From assembly GCF_000011385.1 (NCBI RefSeq), contig NC_005125.1, positions 1,922,001 through 1,986,000 of the forward strand: DNA of 64,000 nucleotides, written 5' to 3'. This document shows, in pieces, positions 44,812 through 53,600 of this stretch (position 1 is the stretch's first letter; each line of letters begins with the position of its first letter). The position numbers and the translations under genes were made by a program. A model generated the notes under the pieces. The model was not told the DNA's origin, ran no database searches, and saw only the letters and a program-made list of their open reading frames with translations. The stretch is from Gloeobacter violaceus PCC 7421 (GTDB taxonomy: Bacteria; Cyanobacteriota; Cyanobacteriia; Gloeobacterales; Gloeobacteraceae).

Positions 44812-45717
44812 CTACAACTCGACCCGGATCCTGCCGACCTGACGGTCGCGGACAACGGTCAGTACCAGTGTGCCCGGATTGCGCTGCAGAATCTGCTGCA
44901 GTTGGGCAGAGTTTTCGAGGCCGGCATCGCCCACCCCGAGCAGTTGATCTCCCGGAAGCAGCCCGGCGCGCTCGGCGGCGGAACCCGGCTGGACCTCGAG
45001 CACCGTCAAAGAGCGGGCGTCGAGCACCACGCCCAGGCCGCGCTGCGGCCCCGGCCGGACGGCCACCCGACCGCTGTCCGGGTTTGGACTGGCTGCCACC
45101 AACGAGCGCACCGCACCGGTGGGGGTGGCGAAACCAATGCCGACGTTGCCGCCGGTGCGGCTTAAAATCGCTTTGTTGATGCCGATGATTTCGCCGTCGG
45201 AATTGAGCAACGGCCCCCCGGAGTTGCCCGGGTTGAGGGCGGCGTCGGTCTGCAGGTCGCCGTTGGGGGCGATGCGGCTCAAAATGCCCACCGTCAAAGT
45301 GCGATCGAGGCCGAAGGGGTTGCCGATGGCGTAGACGCGCTGGCCGACCCTGGCCGAGGAGCGCGCCAGATCGATGCTCGGCAAAGGCCGCTCCGGACGG
45401 ATGTCGACAATCGCCAGGTCGTTGCGCCGGTCGAGGGCGCGCACCGCCCCCGGATACACCCGCCCGTCGGCGGTCTGCACCTGCACCCGGGTGCTGCCGC
45501 GCACCACGTGGTTGTTGGTAATCACCACCCCGCGCGGGTCGATAATCGCCCCGGCGCCGATGCCGCCGGAAGTGCGGATACTGACCACGGCCCGACTCGT
45601 CCGGTCGTAGACGTCGATGGTCGTCGTCTCCTCCGGGTCGAAGGCGAGGAGGGCAGCAGGAAAATTCAACGGGAGCGCGGCTACAGCCAAGGCGGCAAGG
45701 GCAGACTGGATCTTCAT
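44812..45717 (-). CDS. HtrA/DegP-like trypsin-type protease with PDZ domain
   Basis: 301 residues from ATG 45717, with a signal peptide (IQSALAALAVAALPLNFPAALLA). The catalytic triad is complete: His70 in ITNNHVV, Asp100 in RRNDLAI and Ser166 in NPGNSGGPLL. One PDZ domain covers about 215-301 (GLGVVLDARSLTVLEVQPGSAAERAGLLPGDQLL). It is short compared with DegP (about 450, two PDZ) and nearer to DegS in size. It acts in the periplasm. The serpin gene follows in the same operon. Confidence 0.9.
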   Translation of the reverse strand: MKIQSALAALAVAALPLNFPAALLAFDPEETTTIDVYDRTSRAVVSIRTSGGIGAGAIIDPRGVVITNNHVVRGSTRVQVQTADGRVYPGAVRALDRRNDLAIVDIRPERPLPSIDLARSSARVGQRVYAIGNPFGLDRTLTVGILSRIAPNGDLQTDAALNPGNSGGPLLNSDGEIIGINKAILSRTGGNVGIGFATPTGAVRSLVAASPNPDSGRVAVRPGPQRGLGVVLDARSLTVLEVQPGSAAERAGLLPGDQLLGVGDAGLENSAQLQQILQRNPGTLVLTVVRDRQVGRIRVEL

Positions 45718-45805
45718 CGTGGTTGTCGCAGGGGTGAGATACCAGATAAAGACGCCGGAAACGCCACAACGTTCCGCCCAAGGCTTATCCTGTTTTTGCA
45801 TGGGG

Positions 45806-45821
45806 TGTGAGCAGCTTCACA
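45806..45821. promoter_or_regulatory. Perfect CRP-type site TGTGA-N6-TCACA
   Basis: TGTGAGCAGCTTCACA is a perfect match to the CRP/SyCRP1 consensus TGTGA-N6-TCACA. It lies 52 bases before the sulfite reductase start and 88 bases before the divergent htrA-like start, so it could act on either. Binding is inferred. Confidence 0.55.
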
Positions 45822-45873
45822 TGACAAACGCTCGAATAATTGCTAAATCTCGATAGAGATACCGGGCAAGGCG

Positions 45874-47556
45874 ATGACCGATACGATGCGGCGCTCGAAA
45901 GTCGAGCAAATCAAAGAGAACAGCCACAATCTGCGCGGCCGGCTGCGCGAAGAGTTGCAGCAGCCCGAGACGACGCACTTTGCCGAGGAGTCGGTGCAGC
46001 TGCTCAAATTCCACGGCATCTACCAGCAGGACGACCGCGACGAGCGCAAGGCGCGCAAGGACGCGGGCCTGGAGCCCGATTACGCGTTCATGGTACGCAC
46101 CAAAAATCCGGGCGGCTACGCCCCGGCAGCCTTTTACCTGGCGATGGACCGGTTGGCCGACGCCCTCGGCAGCGGCACCCTGCGGGTGACCACCCGCCAG
46201 GGCCTGCAGTTGCACGGCATCCGCAAACACAACCTGCGCGAGGCGATTGCCACGATTAGCACCCAACTCGGTTCGACCCTGGGAGCCTGCGGCGACATCA
46301 ACCGCAACGTCATGGCCCCCCCGGCGCCCTTCACCGCCCGCCCCTACGCCGTGGCGCGCGAGGCGGCGGCGGCGATCGCCGATATGCTCACCCCGCACAC
46401 GGGCGCCTACTTTGAGGTGTGGCAGGACGAAGCGCTGGTCTATTCGGGAGAGCCCGAGGTCGAGCCGATTTACGGCGAGACTTACCTGCCGCGCAAGTTC
46501 AAAATTGCCGTCGCCGTCGAAGGCGACAACTCCGTGGACATCTACACCCAGGATCTGGGGGTGATCCCGGTGTTCGAGGACGGCGAGCGCTTGTTGGGCT
46601 ACAACCTCACCGTCGGGGGCGGCCTCGGCATGACCCACGCTAAACCCGAGACCTTTCCGCGCCAGGCGGACCACCTGGGTTTTGTTTCCTCCGAGGACAT
46701 GCTGGAGGCGGTCAAAGCGGTGGTGCTGGTGCAGCGCGACCACGGCGACCGCTACAACCGTCGCCACGCCCGGCTGAAATATCTCATCCACGACCGCGGC
46801 CTGGGCTGGTTCCGCGCCCAGGTGGAAACTTACCTGGGCAAACCCCTGCAACCGTGGCGGACCGTGGCGCCGTGGGTCTTTCACGATTATTTGGGCTGGC
46901 AGCCCCAGGGGGACGGCCGCTACTGCCTGGGGATCTGGATCGAGAATGGCCGCATCAAAGACGAGGGAGCCTTTCGCCTCAAATCGGCCCTGCGCGAGAT
47001 CGTCGAGCGCTTTGAGGTGGATTTGATCTTGACCCCGACCCAGAATGCGCTGCTGGTGGATGTCGCCCCGGAGGTACGTGCACCCATCGACGCGATTTTG
47101 CAAAGCGCCGGGGTGCGGCCGGTTCAGGCCGTCTCCAACGCCGAGCGCTACGCGATGGCCTGTCCCGCCTGGCCCACCTGCGGTCTGGCCCTCACCGAGT
47201 CGGAGCGCGCCCTGCCCGGGATCATCGCCGAGCTCGAGGCGAAACTCACCGAGCTGGACCTCGCGCAGGAGCAGATTTCGATTCGCATGACCGGCTGCCC
47301 GAACGGTTGCGCCCGCCCCTACATGGGCGAAATTGGTTTCGTGGGCAGCGCCCCCGGTGCCTATAACCTCTACCTGGGGGGCAACCTCGCCTCGACGCGG
47401 CTCAACTGGGTCTTCCGCGAGCGGGTCAAGCGCGAGGATATCCTGGCGGTGCTCGGGCCGCTGTTCAGCTACTTCAAGCGCGAGCGCGCCCCGGGGGAAA
47501 GCTTCGGCGATTTTTGCCTGCGCAAGGGCCGGGCGGACCTCGAAGCGCATCTCTAG
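45874..47556 (+). CDS. sir: Assimilatory sulfite reductase hemoprotein
   Basis: 560 residues with the sulfite/nitrite reductase fold. The two half-domains have GTLRVTTRQGLQLHGI and YKDVLIV-like VDLILTPTQNALLVDV regions. The siroheme and 4Fe-4S ligands are in ACPAWPTCGLALTESER and RMTGCPNGCARPYMGEIGF. It reduces sulfite to sulfide. The protein is the CysI-like long form; in cyanobacteria the electron donor is usually ferredoxin, but this cannot be told from sequence alone. A CRP-type site lies upstream. Confidence 0.92.
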   Translation: MTDTMRRSKVEQIKENSHNLRGRLREELQQPETTHFAEESVQLLKFHGIYQQDDRDERKARKDAGLEPDYAFMVRTKNPGGYAPAAFYLAMDRLADALGSGTLRVTTRQGLQLHGIRKHNLREAIATISTQLGSTLGACGDINRNVMAPPAPFTARPYAVAREAAAAIADMLTPHTGAYFEVWQDEALVYSGEPEVEPIYGETYLPRKFKIAVAVEGDNSVDIYTQDLGVIPVFEDGERLLGYNLTVGGGLGMTHAKPETFPRQADHLGFVSSEDMLEAVKAVVLVQRDHGDRYNRRHARLKYLIHDRGLGWFRAQVETYLGKPLQPWRTVAPWVFHDYLGWQPQGDGRYCLGIWIENGRIKDEGAFRLKSALREIVERFEVDLILTPTQNALLVDVAPEVRAPIDAILQSAGVRPVQAVSNAERYAMACPAWPTCGLALTESERALPGIIAELEAKLTELDLAQEQISIRMTGCPNGCARPYMGEIGFVGSAPGAYNLYLGGNLASTRLNWVFRERVKREDILAVLGPLFSYFKRERAPGESFGDFCLRKGRADLEAHL

Positions 47557-47565
47557 GTCGGCGCT

Positions 47566-48372
47566 TTGGCTTTGACGCCGCCCCTGGTGCTTGCTCTGTT
47601 TGCCCTCGGCTGCATTTTGCTGTGGCTGCCGGTGGCGATCCCACAGCTGCTGCGCATCGGCTGGCGACCGGGGCGGCCCCTGGTCTTCTCGGGCAAACTC
47701 CAGCTCATCTTGAGCCTGTACCTGGTCATTGCCCTGGTGCTCTGGGCGACGAGCGCCTGGCTTGGGGTGCCCTTCGGGCGCTGGGGCCTGCGGGGCGGCT
47801 TGGCAGGTTGGGGGCAATTGGCGGCCGGCCTCGGTCTGGGAGCCCTTGGCCTCGCGATCCTTTTCGCTGTCGAGATGCGGGCAGGATGGCTGCGCCTGCA
47901 ACCCGTCCGCCTCAGCAGCGGGGCGCTCTTCGCACCGCTTGCGGTCGGCTTGTTTGTGGGCGCGGTGGAGGAGGTGCTTTTTCGGGGCTTCGTCTACGAA
48001 ACACTTCTGCCCTATGGCCCGGGCTGGGCGGCGGTGGTAAGCAGCCTCATCTTTGCTGCCTTGCACCTCATTTGGCAGCTCGACGACTGGCAGGGGGGGG
48101 CGCGAGAACTGCCCGGCCTGTTTGCCATGGGCCTGGTGTTGGTGCTCGCCCGGCTGCTCAGCGGCGGCAGCATCCATCTGGCCTGGGGTCTGCACGCCGG
48201 CTGGGTCTGGGGAATCACCCTCATCGATACCCATACCCTGGCGGTGCCCACCGGCAAAACCGCCACCTGGGTGACCGGCTTCGGAGGCAAACCCCTGGCA
48301 GGAGCGATGGGTCTCGCTTTTCTGGGTGCTACCGCTCTGGTACTGTGGGGTTTGGGGCCGCCGCCCGGCTGA
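47566..48372 (+). CDS. CPBP-family intramembrane metalloprotease
   Basis: 268 residues with seven or so membrane helices, starting at TTG 47566, nine bases after the sulfite reductase stop. The signature motif 1 AVEEVLFRGFVYETLL (catalytic Glu-Glu and Arg) is near 142-157, motif 2 is FAALHLIW (His) and motif 3 HLAWGLHAGWVWG (His). Family members include CAAX-prenyl endopeptidase-like enzymes and bacteriocin immunity proteins. Substrate unknown. The close spacing suggests cotranscription with sir. Confidence 0.88.
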   Translation: MALTPPLVLALFALGCILLWLPVAIPQLLRIGWRPGRPLVFSGKLQLILSLYLVIALVLWATSAWLGVPFGRWGLRGGLAGWGQLAAGLGLGALGLAILFAVEMRAGWLRLQPVRLSSGALFAPLAVGLFVGAVEEVLFRGFVYETLLPYGPGWAAVVSSLIFAALHLIWQLDDWQGGARELPGLFAMGLVLVLARLLSGGSIHLAWGLHAGWVWGITLIDTHTLAVPTGKTATWVTGFGGKPLAGAMGLAFLGATALVLWGLGPPPG

Positions 48373-48611
48373 GCGTAAACTTGCATTTTCGTGGTGGTTG
48401 TGCAACTATCAGGAGCAACCAAGTACGACAAGCCGAGTAGTTTACCGGATAATTGGCCTTGGTTTTCGACGCGGCGGCGAGCCCCTTCCGTTGATTTTGT
48501 GTTCCTGCTGCATTGCAACACCCTGCACGGGGGATTTTTTGGTGCGAGCCAGCGAGCGAAAATCGCGATTGCAGGCCGCCTTGTCCGCACCGACATACCA
48601 GGTTTCAAGAT

Positions 48612-48911
48612 GTGTCAGCTAATCCATACGAATCTGAAAACCATGCACGCGACGAAGACAAGCCGCCCTCCGCTCCCGGCGGTCTTGGGCCTTTAGACCC
48701 GGTGGAGCCGCCCGAGACGCCGCCGCGGGGTACAGCACGCAAACGGGGCCGACCGCAGGGCAAGCGTTCAGACCCCACCTACGTACTTGCCTCCGCCTAC
48801 ATTCCGGCTCAGCTGCACCAGCAAGTCAAAATCGCGCTCATCAAAGCGGATCTTGAGTATTCCGAATTGGTGGCACAGTTGCTGCGCGAATGGCTCGAGC
48901 ACCAGCCATGA
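48612..48911 (+). CDS. Small ribbon-helix-helix-like protein
   Basis: 99 residues from GTG 48612, followed downstream by the long inverted repeat at 48951. The N-terminal half is Pro/Asp/Glu-rich and likely disordered. The C-terminal half (GRPQGKRSDPTYVLASAYIPAQLHQQVKIALIKADLEYSELVAQLLREWLEHQ) has a basic patch, a short beta strand and two helices like CopG/ParD-type ribbon-helix-helix proteins. No toxin gene is adjacent. Plasmid-partition-like or regulatory roles are possible. The frame extends upstream but without a good start. Confidence 0.65.
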   Translation: MSANPYESENHARDEDKPPSAPGGLGPLDPVEPPETPPRGTARKRGRPQGKRSDPTYVLASAYIPAQLHQQVKIALIKADLEYSELVAQLLREWLEHQP

Positions 48912-48950
48912 GTAAGGGGTCCGCATCGGCTTTGTTTGCATCGTCGTAAG

Positions 48951-49002
48951 CGTGCGAGAGCCAGGCGTCACTCGTCGCTGACCGACGCCTGGCTCTCGCA
49001 CG
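48951..49002. repeat. 19-bp perfect inverted repeat between convergent genes
   Basis: Arms 48951-48969 and 48984-49002 are exact reverse complements around a 14-base loop. It lies between the 3' ends of the small ribbon-helix-helix-like gene (plus) and the esterase gene (minus), where a bidirectional terminator would be expected, but there is no T-run on either side. Confidence 0.8.
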
Positions 49003-49037
49003 GAGAGGCCGTTTACGAATGCGATTTTGAGCTTGAT

Positions 49038-49943
49038 TCAGTTGCGATCGCTGAGCGTCAGGCGGCTAAAAAATTCGTCCCAGATCTCGCTGCTGTAATC
49101 GTCGTCGTTGAGGTGGCCCGCTCCGGTGACCTCCGTAAAGCGCACCTCTGCATTGCCGCCGGTGAATACATCGGTGACGTACGAGCCGCTGACCGTCCTC
49201 TGGGATTGGTCGGTCTGGTTGTACTGGATCCAAAATTGCTTCTGGTCCTCGTCCTGGACGTCCCGTGGGATCGTGCCGGTAATCTGGTCTTCTTCTTCGC
49301 CGCGCCAGATCCAGACTGGAATCGGCCCACCGGGCTCCATCAACGATTCGGACTTGCGAAAGGTGGTGATCCAGGGGCCGGAGACCGGGGCTGAGGCGGC
49401 GATCAGCGAAGCGTGACCGTTGCCGATGAAGGTGTTGACCATCGCCCCGCCACTGGAATGCCCAGTCATATAGATCCGGTTGGGGTCGATGCGGTAGGTG
49501 CTTTTGAGTTGATTAATCAGCGCGAGCAGATAGCCGACGTCGTCCGGGGACTCACCGTTGAACACGTAGGTGTTCCATTTGTAGCCGGGGGAACTGGTGC
49601 CGTTGGCGACGACGATGCCCCCGACCGGATAAACGGCGATGAAGCCTTTTTCGTCGGAACGGGTGGTCCAGCCGGCGAGTTTGGCGGCCCCTTCCACCGT
49701 GGCGGTGCGGCCGTTGACCGAACCGTGCAGGAAGATGACCAGCGGAACGCTGCTGGAAGCACTGCTGTAGGAGGATGGAACGTGCTCGTAATAACTGCGT
49801 TCGGTTCCGTTGTAGTCCAGTTGTTTTAAAGTCACATCGCCGGTCTGGCTGAACGCCGGTGCGCAAAGTGCCATCCAGAAAAGCACGCACACCAGTGACC
49901 ATCGCAAACCCGTGCGCCGCAAAAATTCTCGAACCGTTCCCAT
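49038..49943 (-). CDS. Secreted esterase, PHB depolymerase/LpqC-like
   Basis: 301 residues with a signal peptide (LVCVLFWMALCAPAFSQ). The alpha/beta-hydrolase nucleophile elbow is GHSSGGAMV (Ser about residue 160). Other family features are VPLVIFLHGSVNG, and a late GAGHLNDDDY with the catalytic His. A catalytic Asp may be in EEEDQIT. The exact substrate (polyester, feruloyl ester or other) is not clear. It is divergent from an uncharted 450-bp region. Confidence 0.85.
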   Translation of the reverse strand: MGTVREFLRRTGLRWSLVCVLFWMALCAPAFSQTGDVTLKQLDYNGTERSYYEHVPSSYSSASSSVPLVIFLHGSVNGRTATVEGAAKLAGWTTRSDEKGFIAVYPVGGIVVANGTSSPGYKWNTYVFNGESPDDVGYLLALINQLKSTYRIDPNRIYMTGHSSGGAMVNTFIGNGHASLIAASAPVSGPWITTFRKSESLMEPGGPIPVWIWRGEEEDQITGTIPRDVQDEDQKQFWIQYNQTDQSQRTVSGSYVTDVFTGGNAEVRFTEVTGAGHLNDDDYSSEIWDEFFSRLTLSDRN

Positions 49944-50401
49944 GGCTAGATCCTCAGTGTAGTAATGCGGTTAAGCGAAATTGGCGCTCCGGGGCGGAGG
50001 CCGGGTGCACCACAAATTAGGCCGACGGGGGCAAAGATCACCGCCGCCTGCCCAAAAAAATCCACGCGTCCCCACAAAGCCGGAACGCCTCGATAAATCC
50101 TTGATGGGTATAAGGTGGGCGGGCCGACTCGCCAAAGCGCAGCGGAAATCGGTGCGAACCCTGGGTAGCCGGTCGGCCGGTGGAGGGATGCGGGTGCAGC
50201 ATAGCGCCCGATCGTCGGGCCACTCTTCCACCATATTGGTGAAGTGACCGTCTGCCCCGCCGAAAAATCGGCGTTTTCAGGGCTGGCCGCTATTGATAAG
50301 ATCTATATCTGAAGAGAATCTTGGCCGTCCGCCCACCCGAAGAAGACTGTGCCGTTTCGGACGGGGGCGCAGGGGCGATCCGGTCGAAAAAATTGCGAAA
50401 T
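49944..50401. other. Gene-poor 458-bp region upstream of the esterase gene
   Basis: No gene with known relatives was recognised. It contains several stem-loop-prone stretches (about 50110-50220) and a plus-strand terminator at 50258-50277 with no plus-strand gene ahead of it. A minus-strand frame of about 60 codons (to 50038) has no convincing start or family. A small RNA is one explanation, not shown. Confidence 0.35.
50258..50277 (+). terminator. Short rho-independent terminator, no gene ahead of it
   Basis: CGCCGA and TCGGCG form a 6-bp stem around AAAA (50258-50273), followed by TTTT (50274-50277). The nearest plus-strand gene upstream ends at 48911, with a minus-strand gene between. Confidence 0.5.
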
Positions 50402-50617
50402 CTACCCAGCAGGTGTATTTCCGCAATACCGTAATTTACGCGCCCCGGCGTTGTGATTGCTCAAGCATTTTGAAAATGAGAGGGCCTTTCGCACTAATCG
50501 CCCAACCCGCTGACGCACCGTGTTGTTGAATCGCTCAATACAGCTGGTCGTGCCCGTTGCTTTACCTGCAGCTCGATGCCGTTTGCTGGCCAACACCTGG
50601 CCATAATTTTTTAACAT
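50402..50617 (-). pseudogene. IS1-family transposase fragment
   Basis: The frame contains RHRAAGKATGTTSCIERFNNTVRQRVGRLVRKALSFSK, matching the C-terminal part of IS1-type transposases (normally HRAVGKETGKTxYIERFNNTLRQRxSRLVRKTLSFSK). The tail after SFSKCLSNHNAGA has decayed. The remainder of the transposase and the IS ends were not found, so it is a relic. Confidence 0.75.
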
Positions 50618-50640
50618 TACTATGCATGACTACCCTTGAA

Positions 50641-53600
50641 TCAAGACCCGAGGTTCCGATCCGGGTGTTCAGGCTGCGGCGGAGCGGCGGGCAATGCGAC
50701 GGTGAAGACACTGCCCCGGCCTTCTCCCGCGCTGTGGGCGTCGACGGTGCCGCCGTGCAGTTCGATCAGGCTGCGCACCAGATACAGGCCCAATCCCAGT
50801 CCGCCCTGGGTGCGGGTGCGGGAGCCGTCTCCCTGGGCGAAGCGATCGAACATTTTCGGTAAGAACTCCGGCGCGATGCCCATACCCGTGTCGGACACCG
50901 TCAGGCGCACGCCCGCGGCGGTACCCTCCAGCCGCACCCCCACCCGCCCGCCTTCGGGGGTGAATTTGACGGCGTTGGTGAGCAGGTTCCACACCACCTG
51001 CTGCATCCGGGTGGAATCGGCCATCACCGGCGGGGCCGGGGCGCACACCGTCTCGATGCGGATCGATTTGGCCCGGCCGATCGCATCGACCGCTTCGACG
51101 GCGGCACCGACCACCGGCACCAGATCGATTCGGCGCATCACGACGTGTAGTTTGCCCGAGATGATCCGCGAGATATCGAGCATGTCGTCGATCAGTTGCG
51201 CCTGCAGCTTGCCGCAGCGCTCGATCACCTCCAGGGCCTGGGCCGTCTGGGCCGGGTCGCACTTGCCGCGCCGCAGCAGTTGCGAGAAGCCGATGATCGG
51301 GTTGAGGGGGGTGCGCAACTCGTGGCTGAGGGTGGCCAGAAATTCGTCCTTCGAGCGGTTGGCCGCCTCGGCGTCCCGCCTTGCCGCCTCGCTCTGGGCG
51401 AGCAATTCGGAGCGTTCCCCTTCCAGTAGTCTCCGGGCCGTGACATCCGAAACCGAAAGCAAGATCTGGCGCGGGCCACCGGCGTAGAACGGCATGTGGC
51501 GGGCGTTGAGCAGCAGGATCTTGCGCCCCAGCCGCTCGAAGTCGCGGTCCACCTCAAAATCCTGCACCCGGCCGTCGCCCTGGAGCACCCCTTCGAGCGC
51601 CTCCCGCAACTGGGGGAGGTTCCACTGCCCGCCGCTTACCTCGAACAGTGAGCGGCCCTCGATCTGGTCGGGATGGGTCTCGAAAAGCTCGTAAAACGCC
51701 CGGTTCGCCGTCACCGCGCTCAGTTCTGCGTCGAGCACGATGAGCGGTTCGCCCACGGTCTCGACGATCGCTTCTGCGTAGTCGCGGGCGGCTTTGACCT
51801 CCTCGACGGCGCGCTTGCTCTGGTCGATGTCCACCAGCACCAGCACCGCGCCCTCGGTCGCGCCATCCAGGGTGTGGTAGGGGCGGATGCACAGTTCGTG
51901 CCAGTGGCCGCCCCGGTCCTGCACCTCCTGGATGTGGATGCGCCGGCTGGCGATCACCTCCAGGACGCGCTCGGGCAGGTCGGGGACGCTCAACCGGTGG
52001 TTGATGTCGCGCACGGGCCGGCCGACGTCGGCGGAGACAAAATGGAGCAGTTCGCCCGCCTGGGGCGTAAAGCGCCGAATCCGCAGCTCGCTGTCGAGCA
52101 TGACGATCGGAAGCCGGGTGCTCGCAAGCAGGTTCTGCAGGTCGTTGCCGAGCCGGTCCAGTTCCCGGTTGCGCCGCTGCAGTTCGTCGTTGATCGTGTG
52201 GAGTTCTTCGTTGGTGGACTGGATCTCTTCTTTGGCGGTCTGCAGTTCTTCGTTGGTGCTCTGCAACTCTTCGTTACTTGAGAGGATCTCTTCGTTGGCG
52301 ACCCGGAGGTTCTGGTTGACGGCTTCGGACTCCTCAATCGCCGTGCGCAGGTATTCCTCCTTGGCCGTCAACTCCTGCTGCAATTCCAGGAGTCTTTGCT
52401 GTTGGGCGCTTTGCCTGTCGGCCGCGGCGGAACGGGGTCCGGGAAGCGGCGCGCTCACCTCGACCATCGGGGTGTCGGCAAACAACACCAGAAAGTGGGT
52501 CTGCCCGGAGGCGGATCTGAAGGGGGCGACGTCGATGCGCACCCGCCGCTCCCGATCGCCGTCGTAGAGCCGGATATCTTGCTGGCACTGGGCAAGCGAC
52601 TGCTTGGCGGCCAGCTGCAGCGCCGAGCGCAGCTGTGAACGCAAGCCGGGGTGCACCATCTTGAGCAGGTTGAGGCTGGCACGGCCAGGGGACGGCTGGA
52701 GATAGGGACCGGTCTGGCCCCGAAAGTGCAGTACCTCCGCGTCGGCGCCCACGACCACGCCGACCGGGGCGTACCGGTCCAGAACGAGCCGGTCGGCCTC
52801 TTTTTGCAGATCGGGAGCGTTCCCCGCCCCGCCCGCGGCGGGCTGTTTGGGGTTGAGCGGGTCCGCCGCAACGGGCCCGGCGGCGTACTCCAGGAGCAGC
52901 CGGGCGGGCACCGCCTTTCGGGAGAACAGTTTGTTTTTCGAATCGACCCGGTTGAACAGCTCGGACGCCCCCCCCGGGCTCTCGGAGGTGCCCAACAGCA
53001 AAAAGCCGTCCGGCTTGAGGCTGTAGTGAAAGGTAGTGAGCACCCGCTTCTGGGCAGGCAGCGAGAAGTAAATCAACACGTTGCGGCAACTGACCAGATC
53101 CATCTGGGAAAAGGGCGGATCCGCGAGCAGGTCGTGGCGAGCAAAGACGCACAGTTCGCGCACCCGCTTGCAGACCCGGTGGCCGCCCTCGCCCTGGCTA
53201 AAGAACCGTCGCAGCCGCTCGGGGGAGAGGCCCTCGATTTGGGAGGCGTGGTAGAGACCAGTGCGGGCAAGGGCGATTGCCTCCTCGCTGATGTCAGTGC
53301 CGAAAAACTGGACGGGGGTTGGGGAGGGGTGCTCCTCCAGGAACTCCAGCACGCCAATGGCAAGGGAGTAGACCTCCTCGCCCGTGGCGCACCCCGGCAC
53401 CCAGACGCGGATGGGCAGGCCCTCGGCCCGCTGCTGGGTAATGGCGGACAGGACAGTGTTTTTCACCGCCTCGAAAGCTTCGGGGTCGCGAAAAAAGCCC
53501 GTGACGCTGATGAGCACGTCACGGTACAGGGCCTGGACTTCCTCCGGGTGGTCTTGAAGGTGGCGAACGAATTCCTGCGGGCTTTCGATCTGGTGCAGCG

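Noticed and set aside
45817-48405. 862-codon minus-strand frame opposite the sulfite reductase
   Set aside because: Shadow frame rich in Gln/His/Arg; the plus frame has the siroheme ligands.
50110-50200. Cobalamin riboswitch suggested by GGTGCGAACCC-like bases
   Set aside because: Only a few consensus bases fit, the B12 box is missing and no downstream plus-strand gene exists.
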